Source: Symbiodinium natans
Taxonomy: Eukaryota; Sar; Dinophyceae; Suessiales; Symbiodiniaceae
Reading direction: 5' to 3'
Length of the DNA stretch: 64,000 nucleotides
NCBI GenBank assembly: GCA_905221605.1
Contig: CAJNDS010001302.1
Coordinates: 248,001-312,000 of the forward strand
The position numbers were made by a program, and so were the translations under genes. This document shows positions 53,873 through 64,000 of the stretch, piece by piece. How positions within the stretch are numbered: position 1 is the stretch's first letter; every line of letters begins with the position of its first letter. The notes beneath the pieces are model-generated. The model saw only the letters and a program-made list of their open reading frames with translations, ran no database searches and was not told the origin of the DNA.

Positions 53873-54189
53873 GTCTCGGTGCACGTAAGCATTTCTGAGG
53901 GATGGAGTCGTTGAACTTGTTGGGCACAGAGATGCCCTATGAGTTGAACGCGGAGCCGGCAGATTATTGTTGTCGTTCTGCAGCGACAAATGGAAAACCC
54001 AGCCTTGGCTCTCTTGCAGCTAAGGACAAGCCGCTGCCAGCCTTTAACCTAGCATGTGGAGCGCACCATCGTGTGATATGGATTATGTCTACTGGTATGA
54101 TGTTCATGGCAAACTTTGAGCACAAGGGATCTCAGTTCTAATGCATTGACGTCATTGGCTGCTGTGGATCATGAGTCAGCGGTAAGTCC

Positions 54190-55560
54190 ATGCACGCGTC
54201 AGGGCAAGCCCGCATAAGCCCTTCAAGGTCTCGCTGCCGGGCGCGCTGGGATCAAACAGCGGTTCAGAAGCTGGCCGCAGGCGTTTGCAGGCAACAGATG
54301 CAAGGTTTCACACGCCGGGCCGCTGTCAACCCCGGCCACGCGGCAGTTAACATCCCTCGAAGTCCCAACCAATTGACGTTCCTCAGGCGCTGATGAGGCG
54401 TGCTCGTGCTCCCAGCACCCAGGCAAGTTGCAGGAAATTGCTGGGCCTTGTTGTTGTTCTTGCTTCTGCTCGAAAGCAGCTGGCGCGCAGTAACTTGCAG
54501 GCTTGGTTGCAGCGTCAGCACTGCGCCTTGACCGGAGATATAGAGAAGTCCTACCAGGCCCGGCCGCGTGGAAGGCTTCAATTCGCAAAAATGACATCTC
54601 CGATCGCTCAGTGCACACCATGTATCAAACCAGGCCTCCCCTGCAGCAAGCACGGGCCTCAAGGGCAGGGAACGAAATTGAGAATGCAAGAGCAGCCTGA
54701 GACCTGCTTTGTGCAGGTGACTATGTACTCACCCTGGAGCAGATGGTTGTCCAGGCAGATTTGATGCTTGCAAGCTTGCTTTGGAACAGGGCAGTGCAAC
54801 GTGCAGCTTTGGCAGGGTGTGCTGCCGGGCGAGCTAGCAACAGCAGCTGCGAGAACCTTCGGCCTGGGTCTGACGTTGTACGAGTCCTGTGTGGGTCTCC
54901 TTTCCGCTTTATCCATCTTGTGACCCTCTCAGGCTGGGATGGGGCTCATCTTGTCAGTGAAGGAGCGTTTCTGGAGCTCTTTGTGCCGTCCACGCCGGAG
55001 GCCACAAGAACCACAACACAAAAGAAGCAACGAAGCAACAAAACAGGTGTTTGACGGTGTGCTGTCTGTATCTATGGAACATTCTTGGACCTAGCGCTCG
55101 ACAGATGTTTGCTAAACTCTGCGCTCCCGGGAATCGTTGCCAGGATTTCCACACTTTGGACGCTTGGCTCATTCAGAAGATGTGCACAGCCTAAGTCTTG
55201 CACGTTGTACAAAAAGCACCCCAGCTGCCATCAGGATTTCATGCGCGCCTTCCGGCGTGCTTGGCTGTTTGTGACCGAGACGCAGGTCTGACATTGAAAA
55301 AGAGGGTGCCTCAGCGACGCAGCTGGCTTTTGCTGCACAGGAGTCCGTTGGTTGTCCATCGCCAGAGAGAGACAAGGACACCCCCATATGAGATCTCTCT
55401 GCGCATTTTCGGAAGCTGCAACTGGGGCAGCTCACTGGGAATCCCTCGATGGGCAAACCAGGACGGAAGCTGGCTCTTTGGGGATGGCGAGCTCGAGGCA
55501 TGTTCCAGTGAGGAAAGGAAGGTGTTTGATGCGGTGCTGCAGCTGCATGCGTGAGTGGCT
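54190..55560 (+). other. Further exon-like stretches, unidentified
   Basis: DYVLTLEQMVVQADLMLASL (from about 54,721 after TGTGCAG) and LRLDRRYREVLPGPAAWKAS (about 54,520-54,580) look coding, as does WLFGDGELEACSSEERKVF (about 55,470-55,530). They may belong to the same gene as 52.8-53.9 kb or to the next one. Confidence 0.25.
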
Positions 55561-56135
55561 TGTGGCGGAGTGTTGCAGGTTTGAGACTGCGCAAACCGTC
55601 TGGGTTTGCATGATATTCGGCACTCAGGGAACCATTTCAGAAAGAAGATTCCAGGAGCGACCTGGCCATGCCCAATAGACTTGTAAGGTACTTGGCTTGT
55701 CCAAGTGCCTTGAAATGACAAGATGCCAAAACTCGAACCAGTTGCACAACAACGACCCAGATACATGCATACCTTCGACGTCAAAATTTCGACCAGGGCG
55801 AGGCTCAGCTTTTCCTCGGCCGCCCCCTACGGCCGAGCTCTGCGCCGGCAGCCACCGGAGGCTGTGTAGATGTTGCCACAGTCACAGCAATGTTCCGGTG
55901 CAAGGCTTGTAAACATTGGCTCAGACGGTTACAGGTATCTAAGAAAGTTTCCAAATCTGATGCTGCCATAAAGCAGGTCCGGCGTCTGGCGTGGATGTTA
56001 GTGTCGCCGAGACTGGCGAACAGGCACGCGCGCTACGCACGCCTGCAAGTCTCATGTTGCACCTGCTTTTGTGCCCCCCCCCCCCCCCCCACAAACAGTC
56101 GAAGATGGTTCTTGCCATCTTTAAACGGTCCGTCG

Positions 56136-56600
<465 letters not shown>

Positions 56601-56610
56601 GGAGGAGTAG

Positions 56611-57316
56611 GTGGAGACTGAAGATAGGAGGAGATCGCGAGGTTCGAGCGCGAGAAGAAGGGCGAAGTCGGTCGAGCGCCCGGAAATAGAGGAGATCGGA
56701 GATAAAGGATGGAAAGATGAGAGAGAGAACAAGATTCAATATATTCAATTACTGCTGGAGGGACATCTCACTGCAGAGGCGGCGATCAAATCGCTGAGGA
56801 TCCCGCAAGAGCTTATCCAAGATGACGATCCAGAGATACCTGAGTATGGGAATTGCAGAACAGTATCGGTCTGTGAGAACGGGAGTTACAACAGGGGAGA
56901 AGATGTTGGAGTCGAGGGAGAAGAAGTATGATTTCGAGCGGATCTTCGCACACAAAGCGACCTCCCCCCGGAAGGCAGCAAAGGGGCCGAGGGACGACCC
57001 GAATGCATGGATGGAAGCTAAACTGGCCTACGCCTCGGCAATTCTGAAATATGTGGAATCATCTTGAAACCGTCATGGAGAAGTGGGAGAGGCCAATGTC
57101 ACACTTGTCACGCCATGGGGACTTAGAGACGAGATCGATCAATGACGGCCACGACAGTGTGTGCTCCAGAATTAAAGCAGGGAAAGTAGAAAAGACGATT
57201 GGGGCGGCAGAGCGACTGGGGGAGGATGCGGCCGAAAGGAGATCGAGAGTGCCCATGCCGATGGCAGTGGAGCACGCCGTGATGATGGAAGGTAGACATC
57301 GTTTGCAAACCCGGTG
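56611..57316 (+). pseudogene. Broken coding sequence between two repeat arrays
   Basis: Three coding-like stretches in different + frames follow each other: 56,700-56,840 (IQYIQLLLEGHLTAEAAIKS), 56,822-57,060 (EKKYDFERIFAHKATSPRKA) and 57,051-57,316 (LETVMEKWERPMSHL). Residue composition is protein-like and lower in GC than the surroundings. Two frame changes, or two short introns, would be needed. It could be a gag-like or capsid-like remnant of an element; no motif proves this. Confidence 0.3.
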
Positions 57317-57424
57317 ACTACATCGACTGCTGGGTACTACACGACCACGGATAGCTCCGACAGGAGTGTACCCTAGAGTTGAGGGGGGAAGGGTGGAAGG
57401 AATCTTGCACCACCGATTTCACAT

Positions 57425-57835
57425 GTAATCGTAGTAAGCGTAGTAATCGTAGTAATCGTAGTAATCGTAGTGATCGTAGTGATCGTAGTGATCGTAGTGA
57501 TCGTAGTGATCGTAGTAATCGTAGTAATCGTAGCAATCGTAGTAGTCGTAGTAATCGTAGTAATCGTAGTAATCGTAGTAATCGTAGTAATCGTAGTAAT
57601 CGTAGTAATCGTAGTAATCGTAGTAATCGTAGTAATCGTAGTAATCGTAGTAATCGTAGTAATCGTAGTAATCGTAGTAATCGTAGTAATCGTAGTAATC
57701 GTAGTGATCGTAGTGATCGTAGTAATCGTAGTAGTCGTAGTAATCGTAGTAATCGTAGTGATCGTAGTAATAGTAGTAATAGTAATAGTAGTAATAGTAG
57801 GAATAGTAGTAATAGTAGTAATATAGTAGCAGCAG
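57425..57835. repeat. 9-bp minisatellite (AATCGTAGT)n
   Basis: About 40 units of (A/G)ATCGTAGT, changing to AATAGTAGT and AGTAGTAAT variants at the right edge. It shares the GTAGT core with the triplet array 0.8 kb upstream. Confidence 0.95.
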
Positions 57836-58461
57836 CAGTAGGAGGAGGATGGGGAGGAGGAGGAGGAGGAATGTGCTACTAAGACTCCCATTACCATTAC
57901 TACTTCAAGGCCCGGCCTTTGAGCCAAAAGGTCAAGGCATCCAAATTCGGAGCCCCCGGCCCGGTATGATGCTGAATTCTTTCCGGAGCTAAGAAGCACG
58001 GGGTTTTTCCAACACGAGCCATCAAAACCATGGGAGCATTTGCTGCAGGCGGTTCCCGACATCGACTCGCAAGCACGTGCCCTGCATGCATTCTGCTGCG
58101 TTCCGCGATTCTCTTCTCATGGAGGTTGCAAATGTGGTGTGCGCATGATGATGGAGATATATGCCGGTGATAGGAATCCAAGACTTGACACACCTTGGAT
58201 TATCCAGAGACTCTGCACGAAACAATTCCTACGTTGACGTGCACTAGCTCGTGTCATCGCTGTTACGAGTTGGGTGAGCGTTGACCTTGGGAATGTGTGG
58301 CAACAGCGAATGTCCCCGGTTTCGTTGCAGTACTTGTTGCCACTCATGCCTTCCAAGAAAAGGCTCCTTGAAGCTACTTTGGCGCAAGCCATTGCACGCC
58401 TGTGAGCTTGACGTATGAAACCAAAGACGAATTTGCTAAGAAAACAACATAAACGATAGCA

Positions 58462-58499
58462 ATATATATGTATATATATATATATATAGATAGATATGC

Positions 58500-58530
<31 letters not shown>

Positions 58531-58542
58531 TATAATTTTATA
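58462..58542. repeat. (TA)n microsatellite
   Basis: Three blocks of TATATA separated by GATAGATATGCA and ACATATATATAA. Confidence 0.9.
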
Positions 58543-59505
58543 TAAGTTCGTGGCAGAGAAGACGGCACGAGACATAATGCGCAGTCGGCATGAGAGCTAA
58601 TTTGGGGCTTGAGCACGAGCTCGCGTTTACTACTTCTTTGTTCTTGGGAAAGCAGATCAAGGGATCTGATACTTCAGGGATTGAAGCTCGGGCCCTAACT
58701 TTGCAATAGAAGTTATCTGATGATGTTGTATTCGAATTCTTGCGTTTGTAAGCTTGCACTTGCGTGCCGCTACGCTTCCCCGCCCTGTCAAGTAGCGTCG
58801 GTTTCTCAGTTCCAAGAGGACCCCTGGACAGCCGGAAAGGTTCCCAGGCGGGTGTGCCAGGGCTTGCGTTTTGAATCTGAGGGAGTTTTTGGGAGGTGCG
58901 GTCTGTTTAGTGTAACAATGTCGTGGTTCGGCTTTGGTCGCGTCGTAGGCACCATTTTAAGATTTTTAGCATGATGCTTCGAGCTTGTCCCTGGGTTGTG
59001 TGAGAGATGTTTGGATTCCACGACAGCGGCAACGAAGTTGCGATTTCGGTTAAGTGCCTTGTTGTCGTTGTTGAACGTGGCTGTTGTTATCATGGAGATA
59101 ATGCTTCAAGTGGAAATGCTGTCAGGATTTGTGTTGCCAGCGCTGTTTGGGACCAATCTCATGACATGAGGATTTTTGTGCAAGCCTGGTGCAGGAGGTG
59201 CCTGGCGAAGGTGAGCCACTGAAGCCACTGAAGCCATTGAAGCCCGCGCCACCAGTGCAGGTCAGCTCAGCTGTCCAAGATTGTCCAAGACAGGTTTGTT
59301 GGTGTGGACTTCTGTGGTTTGGTGGGGGGGCCGTTCTTTGAGGGTCCTGTGACCTGTGTGGCCATGATGCTGATGTTGCGTTTTGGTGGTCCGAAGTGCA
59401 ACTGAGGTGGCAGGGCACATTTGCATTTCCCATGGGGCTTGTTTTTGGAGGCGTGTTGATATAGAACCTGGTATATATATATATTATAATTTATCATATT
59501 ATATG

Positions 59506-59714
59506 TGTAGGGTGTAGGGTTTAGCGTTCAGCGTTTAGGGGTTTAGGGTTTAGGGGTTAGGGGTTAGGGTTTAGGGTTGATTTGGGGTTTAGGGGTTAGG
59601 GTTTAGGGTTTAGGGGTTAGAGGTTAGGGTTTCGGGGTGTAGGGGTTTAGGGTTCAGGGTTTGGGGGTTTAGTTTGGGGTTTGGTGTTTAAGGTTTAGGG
59701 GTTTAAGGTTTACA
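59506..59714. repeat. Interstitial telomere-like (TTTAGGG)n tract
   Basis: About 30 degenerate units: TTTAGGG, TTTAGGGG, TTAGGGG, GTGTAGGG. It directly follows a (TA)n/AT-rich stretch at 59,470-59,505. Degeneracy and internal position indicate an old interstitial tract and not an active chromosome end. Confidence 0.85.
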
Positions 59715-59940
59715 TGACAACCACAGTATGCCCAAATCGCTGCACATGACAGTAGATTGGCCTCTTGCATGTCCCAGAAAAGAGTCCTCAACACCAGGTT
59801 TTTTTTTTTATCAACGCGTGACCTTGTTTTTGGCAGGTTGGAATTCCGGGCACGATCCCCTTGCAGAAGCCGCACGCGAGCAGCTTACTTTGCATGCTTT
59901 GTGTGCTTGTGCCTGAGCTGTTTCTGCCTCCTTTCGAGGC

Positions 59941-60213
59941 AGATGACGACAGTCCAGAGTGTGGAGCTTGCCTGCAGGCACTGTGATCGTTTCCTTGGAA
60001 AATGTGAGTATCTTGTGAGTGGATCGTGTGGCAGGTTGAAGATCAGTCTCCAGGCACGGAGGTGCCCTTCTAAAGGTTCTCACATCTCAGAGTTTGCTGA
60101 GGCAGCCAAAGCGACACTGGCGACACTGGACCCCCAGAAGAGGGCTTCGAAGCAGAAGGCCTCCACTGCGCACCGGAATGTTGCCCAGCCGTACCAATCA
60201 TCTTACTTCATGT
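59941..60213 (+). CDS. Small Cys-containing protein or exon, unidentified
   Basis: ATG 59,941 opens 90 residues to TAG 60,211. CRHCDRFLGKC near the start could be half of a zinc-binding site; the tail is Lys/Ala-rich. The frame extends upstream through a hydrophobic Cys/Leu stretch. No family recognised. Confidence 0.2.
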
Positions 60214-60964
60214 AGCTTTATGTATGCAGATCGAGAAGCCCAACTGATAGTGTCAACCCATATGAAAAGCACGGCATTCATCCAGGCAAGGGTGTCCGCT
60301 GCTGCGTTCTCTGCTGGAAGCTGTTGAGGTTTTCTGATTTGAGGCTGTAGCACGTGCCACAGCTGCTAGGAATCCAGCGCAACAGGCTCACGAGAGGAAA
60401 GGTTTAGGGCCTTGTGCTGGCACCTGCTAGGCAGCGGCGAAAGCAAGGCGTGGCGTCTGCCTTGATTAGCCGCCATTAGTTGTGTCATGTTTTGTCGCAT
60501 ACATGTTTTCACCAACTCATTACTATTTGGACGTCATGCAAGCAAGCCTCATGTGCCAGAAGATCATGCCTACTCGGTTTTGCTGCATTTGTGTCAGTTT
60601 TATGGGGTGCGCAGAGCTTTCGTGTCGAGCATAAGGCAGAAGCATCCGAAGACATGTACCGCAACTCATGGACCCTACCAGTATCAATCTAGAGTCACTA
60701 GAATCCTAACATGGCCGGAAGCGTTCGCGCAGTGTTTAAAGGTGTCTCGGACTTGATGTCGAAACAATACTGGAATCTTCTGGGCCTACCCAGTCTGATG
60801 AAGGGTTGTGAACTTGGGCATGGTAAGTTGGGAGTGTCGGGCCTACGTTTATCTTTGGATGGCTATGCCGGTAAAGGGACCGGCGGGCCCTGTACGTCCT
60901 TTGCAGTTTTCAATCCTTTCGCCCTTTGAAGAACTTCCGGTGTTGTCCATGTTTGTCTTTGGAG

Positions 60965-61415
60965 AGAGCGAGAGAGAGAGAACACGCACAGCAAGCAAGC
61001 AAGCAAGAGAGAGAGAGAGAGAGAGAGAGAGGAAAGAGAGCATACTAAGGTACTCTAAGGAGTAGCAAGTCGCGGGGGAAGCCCTGAAGGCGGTGAACGT
61101 CGGCCCCAAATTTCACCCACAGGACGAACTCTGGGCGCGCCTGTGCGCACGGGGGGCCCCCGGGTCCCTCAAGCCCTGTAGAAAAAGAAGAAGAGGAAAG
61201 AGAGAGGAAAGAGAGAGGAGAGACAGAGGAGAGAGAGAGGAGAGAGAGAGGAGAGAGAGAGGAGAGAGAGAGGAGAGAGAGAGGAGAGAGAGAGGAGAGA
61301 GAGAGGAGAGAGAGAGGAGAGAGAGAGGAGAGAGAGAGGAGAGAGAGAGGAGAGAGAGAGGAGAGAGAGAGGAGAGAGAGAGGAGAGAGAGGGGAGAGAG
61401 AGAGTGTGTGGACAG
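60965..61415. repeat. (GA)n and GAGAGAGAGGA minisatellite
   Basis: A (GA)n block at 60,965-61,040 is followed, after about 150 bp of mixed sequence, by about 20 copies of an 11-mer GAGAGAGAGGA (61,195-61,412). The strand is purely purine for over 200 bp, so triplex-forming structure is possible. Confidence 0.9.
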
Positions 61416-62923
61416 CTCTGTGGACAGGTGGCCTTGGACGACATGCCGGAGGTGGACGAAGAGGCCATTTAACCTGAGCCGAAAACCCCGAGACAGATGT
61501 TCGTTTCGGAATGAGAATTACTTGCCCTCCGTAGGCAATGGTGGGCCCTTTGCCTCCGAGGAAAGAGGCCGCGAAAGTAGAAGAGGACCTGAGGAGGCGC
61601 ATAGTGTAGTGCTGCGCGGAGGCCGTCGAAGAAGTAGAAGAGGACTCGGTTTCTGAAGCACATGGTATCTCCCTGGCCTGCAAGGTCTAATGCCTGTGTT
61701 GGAATGACGTAGATATCCTGGGACTGTTGCCCCCTCGATCGAGGAGGACCACGTTGGCTATGCTGAGATAATCCAACGCAGTGTATGGGCCTCATCCACA
61801 GCAGCAAGCAACATATGAACAGAATCGTGACTCTGGGTCCTTCGTGCAAGGAAGACTCCTACACTATGCCTGATGAAGATTTGGGCCTGGTAGATGAGGA
61901 GTGTAGCCGAACATGTTTATTGGCGTCCAAGCTTCGACATCTTCATGCTGCGATCTCTTGAACTTTGCCGAGACAACAGTAGATGAAACTGCAGTGTCGT
62001 TTCGTGGCCGGTATTTGGGCTCAGCTTCCATGTGGCTTCATCCGCTTTTGCGGAGTCTTGGCCGGAAAGCAGCAAGGACAGGATCCGCAACTATCCAGAC
62101 TCGTAAACTTGGCGGTTGATTTGTTACGGCAGCTCCTCTTTGGCCGTAGCTGAGGAAACCTTACCATGCCAAGCAGCTGATGCGGGCGTTCGCCTTTTGT
62201 TCGAATGTTTGGTGCTTGTTGGTAGGGCCTAGCCTGATATCATGAACCCATGGGCCCATGGGTCTTGGTGACGATTCTTTCTTTGCTCTGCCAGCCACAT
62301 GCTTGCCGCATGTTTTCCTGTGTGAAAGGCCGAGCCTTGGCAGTCAACCTATTGCTTGCTGCTTTCGGCAGCATTTGGCGTCGTGCAGGTCTGCGGTCAA
62401 GACTTGCGCTTTGTGTTGACAGCTGCCGATTCATTTGGCATCGTTCTCGAGAAATTTGAGTGAGATATCCAGTGAATCCTTCCGTTTTGGATAAGATATC
62501 CATGGTGTGCTTGACTTCAGGGACATACAAGACACATCCCGCACATGGTGGTTTTGCTTGTCAGTCAATACATTTTTTCGCACGTCCCGTACGGACGTAT
62601 GAAACAAGAGGGCAAAAATCTCTCATTCTGCCATCCTGGCTGCTAGAGACAGGTTCACAGGGTTCTTTGTTACCCTTCGGATTCTCGCTGCGGTTTTAAT
62701 TCACCGAAGCAGTGGTAACCTATTTTCCTGCAGTGCCCACTCGCCCCTCACAATAGCAAATCCTCAAAAACTCGAGAAAGTACGCATTTGCAGAAGATGT
62801 GCTTCAATCTGTGTGTGCTGCCGCTCTGCGGTCGCCGGACACGCCGTCACCGTGCTTCTGCTTTTGGGCGACGATGTCATGAACAATGGACAGCATAGGA
62901 CAGTTATGACAACTATAAAAATC

Positions 62924-63041
62924 GGCGTAACAAAGCGGTGCCACGATTTGTTACGCCATGTTTTTGGTTCTGGGAAGCGGTGTCGTGAACCAAGGAGAAC
63001 GAAAACTCGGCGTACCAAACGGGGCCCCAGTTTGCTACGCC
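62924..63041. repeat. Dimeric hairpin repeat
   Basis: GGCGTAACAAA (62,924-62,934) pairs perfectly with TTTGTTACGCC (62,947-62,957). About 85 bp on, GGCGTACCAAAC (63,009-63,020) pairs with GTTTGCTACGCC (63,030-63,041) with one mismatch and a GGGGCCCCA loop. Both stems are flanked by AAAA and TTTT, and by the repeated words GGTGTCGTGAAC.A.GGA, so the whole unit of about 85 bp is duplicated. Confidence 0.75.
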
Positions 63042-63411
63042 GTGTTTTCATTTTCGGCGGCGGTGTCGTGAACAAAGGACAGACAAAAACTGTTGGTGCA
63101 GTTGGTTTTCTTGTGCGGTTGTTCTGCGTATTGGTGCGTCTGTGCTTTGCTTACTGGCGTGTCTCACTTCTTTTGCTCACTGTGTGCAACTGGTTTACTT
63201 AGTGGTGCGTCTCCGCTTTCTATGTGTGATTGTTTTGCTTAATGGTGCGTCTTGGCTTACTTTTATGATCTATATGCAGTCGTTTTGCTTACGGCGTGTC
63301 TTCGCTTGCTATGTGCGGTTGTTCTGTTTAGCAGTGCGTCTTCGATCTCTGTGCACTTGTTTTGCGGGTTGGTGCATCTGCGCATGCTCTGTGCGATTGT
63401 TTTGCTTATTG

Positions 63412-63540
63412 GTGGGTGATGGATGGTGGGTAAGTGGTGGGTAGTGCTGGGTAATGGTGGGTATTGGTGGGCAATGGTGGGCAATGGTGGGTAATGGTGG
63501 GTAATGGTGGGTAGTGGTGGGTAATGGTGTGTAAACGGGG
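63412..63540. repeat. GGTGGGTAAT minisatellite
   Basis: About ten copies of (T/A)GGTGGG(T/C)A(A/G)T in direct orientation. Confidence 0.9.
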
Positions 63541-63639
63541 CTGGCTGCATTTGAGGCGCGTGGGAATGTCTTGGTTGCATTTGGGGCGTGTGGGATCTCA
63601 AGCCTACACATTCTGCAGTGTCACCGTTTTACAAGGTAT

Positions 63640-64000
63640 TCTCAGTTAAAACGTTCAAAAAAAGTTCAAAAAGTTCTAGCAGTCCTAGTAGCAATCCTGA
63701 AAGTTCTAAAAGTTCTAGAAGTGCTCAAATACCAAACTTCTAGATGTTATAGAAGTTCTAGAAGTTCTAGGAACAATCCTATCAGAACCTTGTAGAACGT
63801 TTAGAGCCCAAAAGTTTAGAAGGTCCAGAACCTTTGGAACTTTAAGAACCTTATGATAACTCTAAGAATTTGAGAACTTTCAGAACCTTTGGAACGGTTT
63901 AGCACTTCTAGAAGAGTGTTTAGAACTTTTGGAACGTTTAGAACGCTGAGAACCTTTAGAACTTACTTATGGAACTTCTTGACTGTTTAGCTGCAACTTT
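63640..64000. repeat. Strand-switching AGTTCTA / AGAACCTTT array
   Basis: From 63,660 to about 63,770 the unit is AAGTTCTA(G/A). From about 63,790 to the window end it is complementary in type (AGAAC.TTTGGAAC). The array continues beyond the window. Confidence 0.75.

Noticed and set aside
57425-57835. CRISPR-like regular array
   Set aside because: The 9-bp units have no unique spacers, and the context is eukaryotic; it is a minisatellite.
61045-61683. Ser/Leu-rich or Glu/Arg-rich proteins over the GA tract
   Set aside because: They are translations of the 11-mer minisatellite.

Overview
This 64 kb window looks like nuclear DNA of a dinoflagellate. The evidence read directly is: relict copies of the dinoflagellate spliced-leader sequence (a three-fold tandem at 35,746-35,788 and two degenerate 3' ends near 5.9 kb); multi-exon genes whose introns use GC-AG as well as GT-AG borders and often repeat AGG(C) at both ends; almost all host-like genes on the + strand; a large tandem-style gene duplication; TTTAGGG-type telomere-like tracts inside the contig; and abundant micro- and minisatellites. 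The species cannot be named from this window.

Layout. 0-3.4 kb (- strand): a decayed element encoding a family-B-like DNA polymerase with an embedded HNH nuclease motif and a Pif1/RecD-like helicase; about 200 bp of the polymerase is flipped onto the + strand. 3.4-6.8 kb: GC-palindrome repeats alternate with two weakly recognised + strand genes. 7.0-7.8 kb: a minisatellite that switches strand at its centre. 8.1-12.85 kb: a small secreted-protein candidate, then a multi-exon gene with a SAM-like exon and a long P-loop NTPase exon that resembles Crinkler (CRN)-type proteins. 14.64-15.06 kb: a broken copy of part of the transporter gene found at 40.5-44.6 kb. 15.6-23.0 kb: two nearly identical copies of a Mei2-type RRM gene with more than 1.5 kb of 3' flank, about 5.08 kb apart. 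23.96-24.08 kb: a 123-bp element with perfect 24-bp inverted ends. 25.2-25.7 kb: a second strand-switching minisatellite. 26.7-29.5 and 35.8-36.9 kb: eroded LINE fragments. 29,957-35,740: a complete Ty1/copia element on the - strand with identical 177-bp LTRs and a TTTAG target duplication, inserted next to the relict spliced leaders. 40.5-44.6 kb: an SLC17/anion-transporter-like MFS gene cut into many short exons, with a (GT)n tract in an intron. 45.9-46.8 kb: an AT-rich island. 50-55.6 kb: scattered exon-like open stretches that I cannot assign. 56.1-57.9 kb: two very long triplet/9-mer arrays flanking a broken ORF. 59.5-59.7 kb: interstitial telomere-like repeat. 62.9-63.05 kb: a dimeric hairpin repeat. 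63.6-64.0 kb: a third strand-switching array.

The best supported proteins are the copia gag-pol, the RRM pair, the MFS transporter, the CRN-like NTPase and the polymerase/HNH/helicase remnant. No operon logic applies; each host gene appears independent. Exon borders are read by eye and need transcript data.
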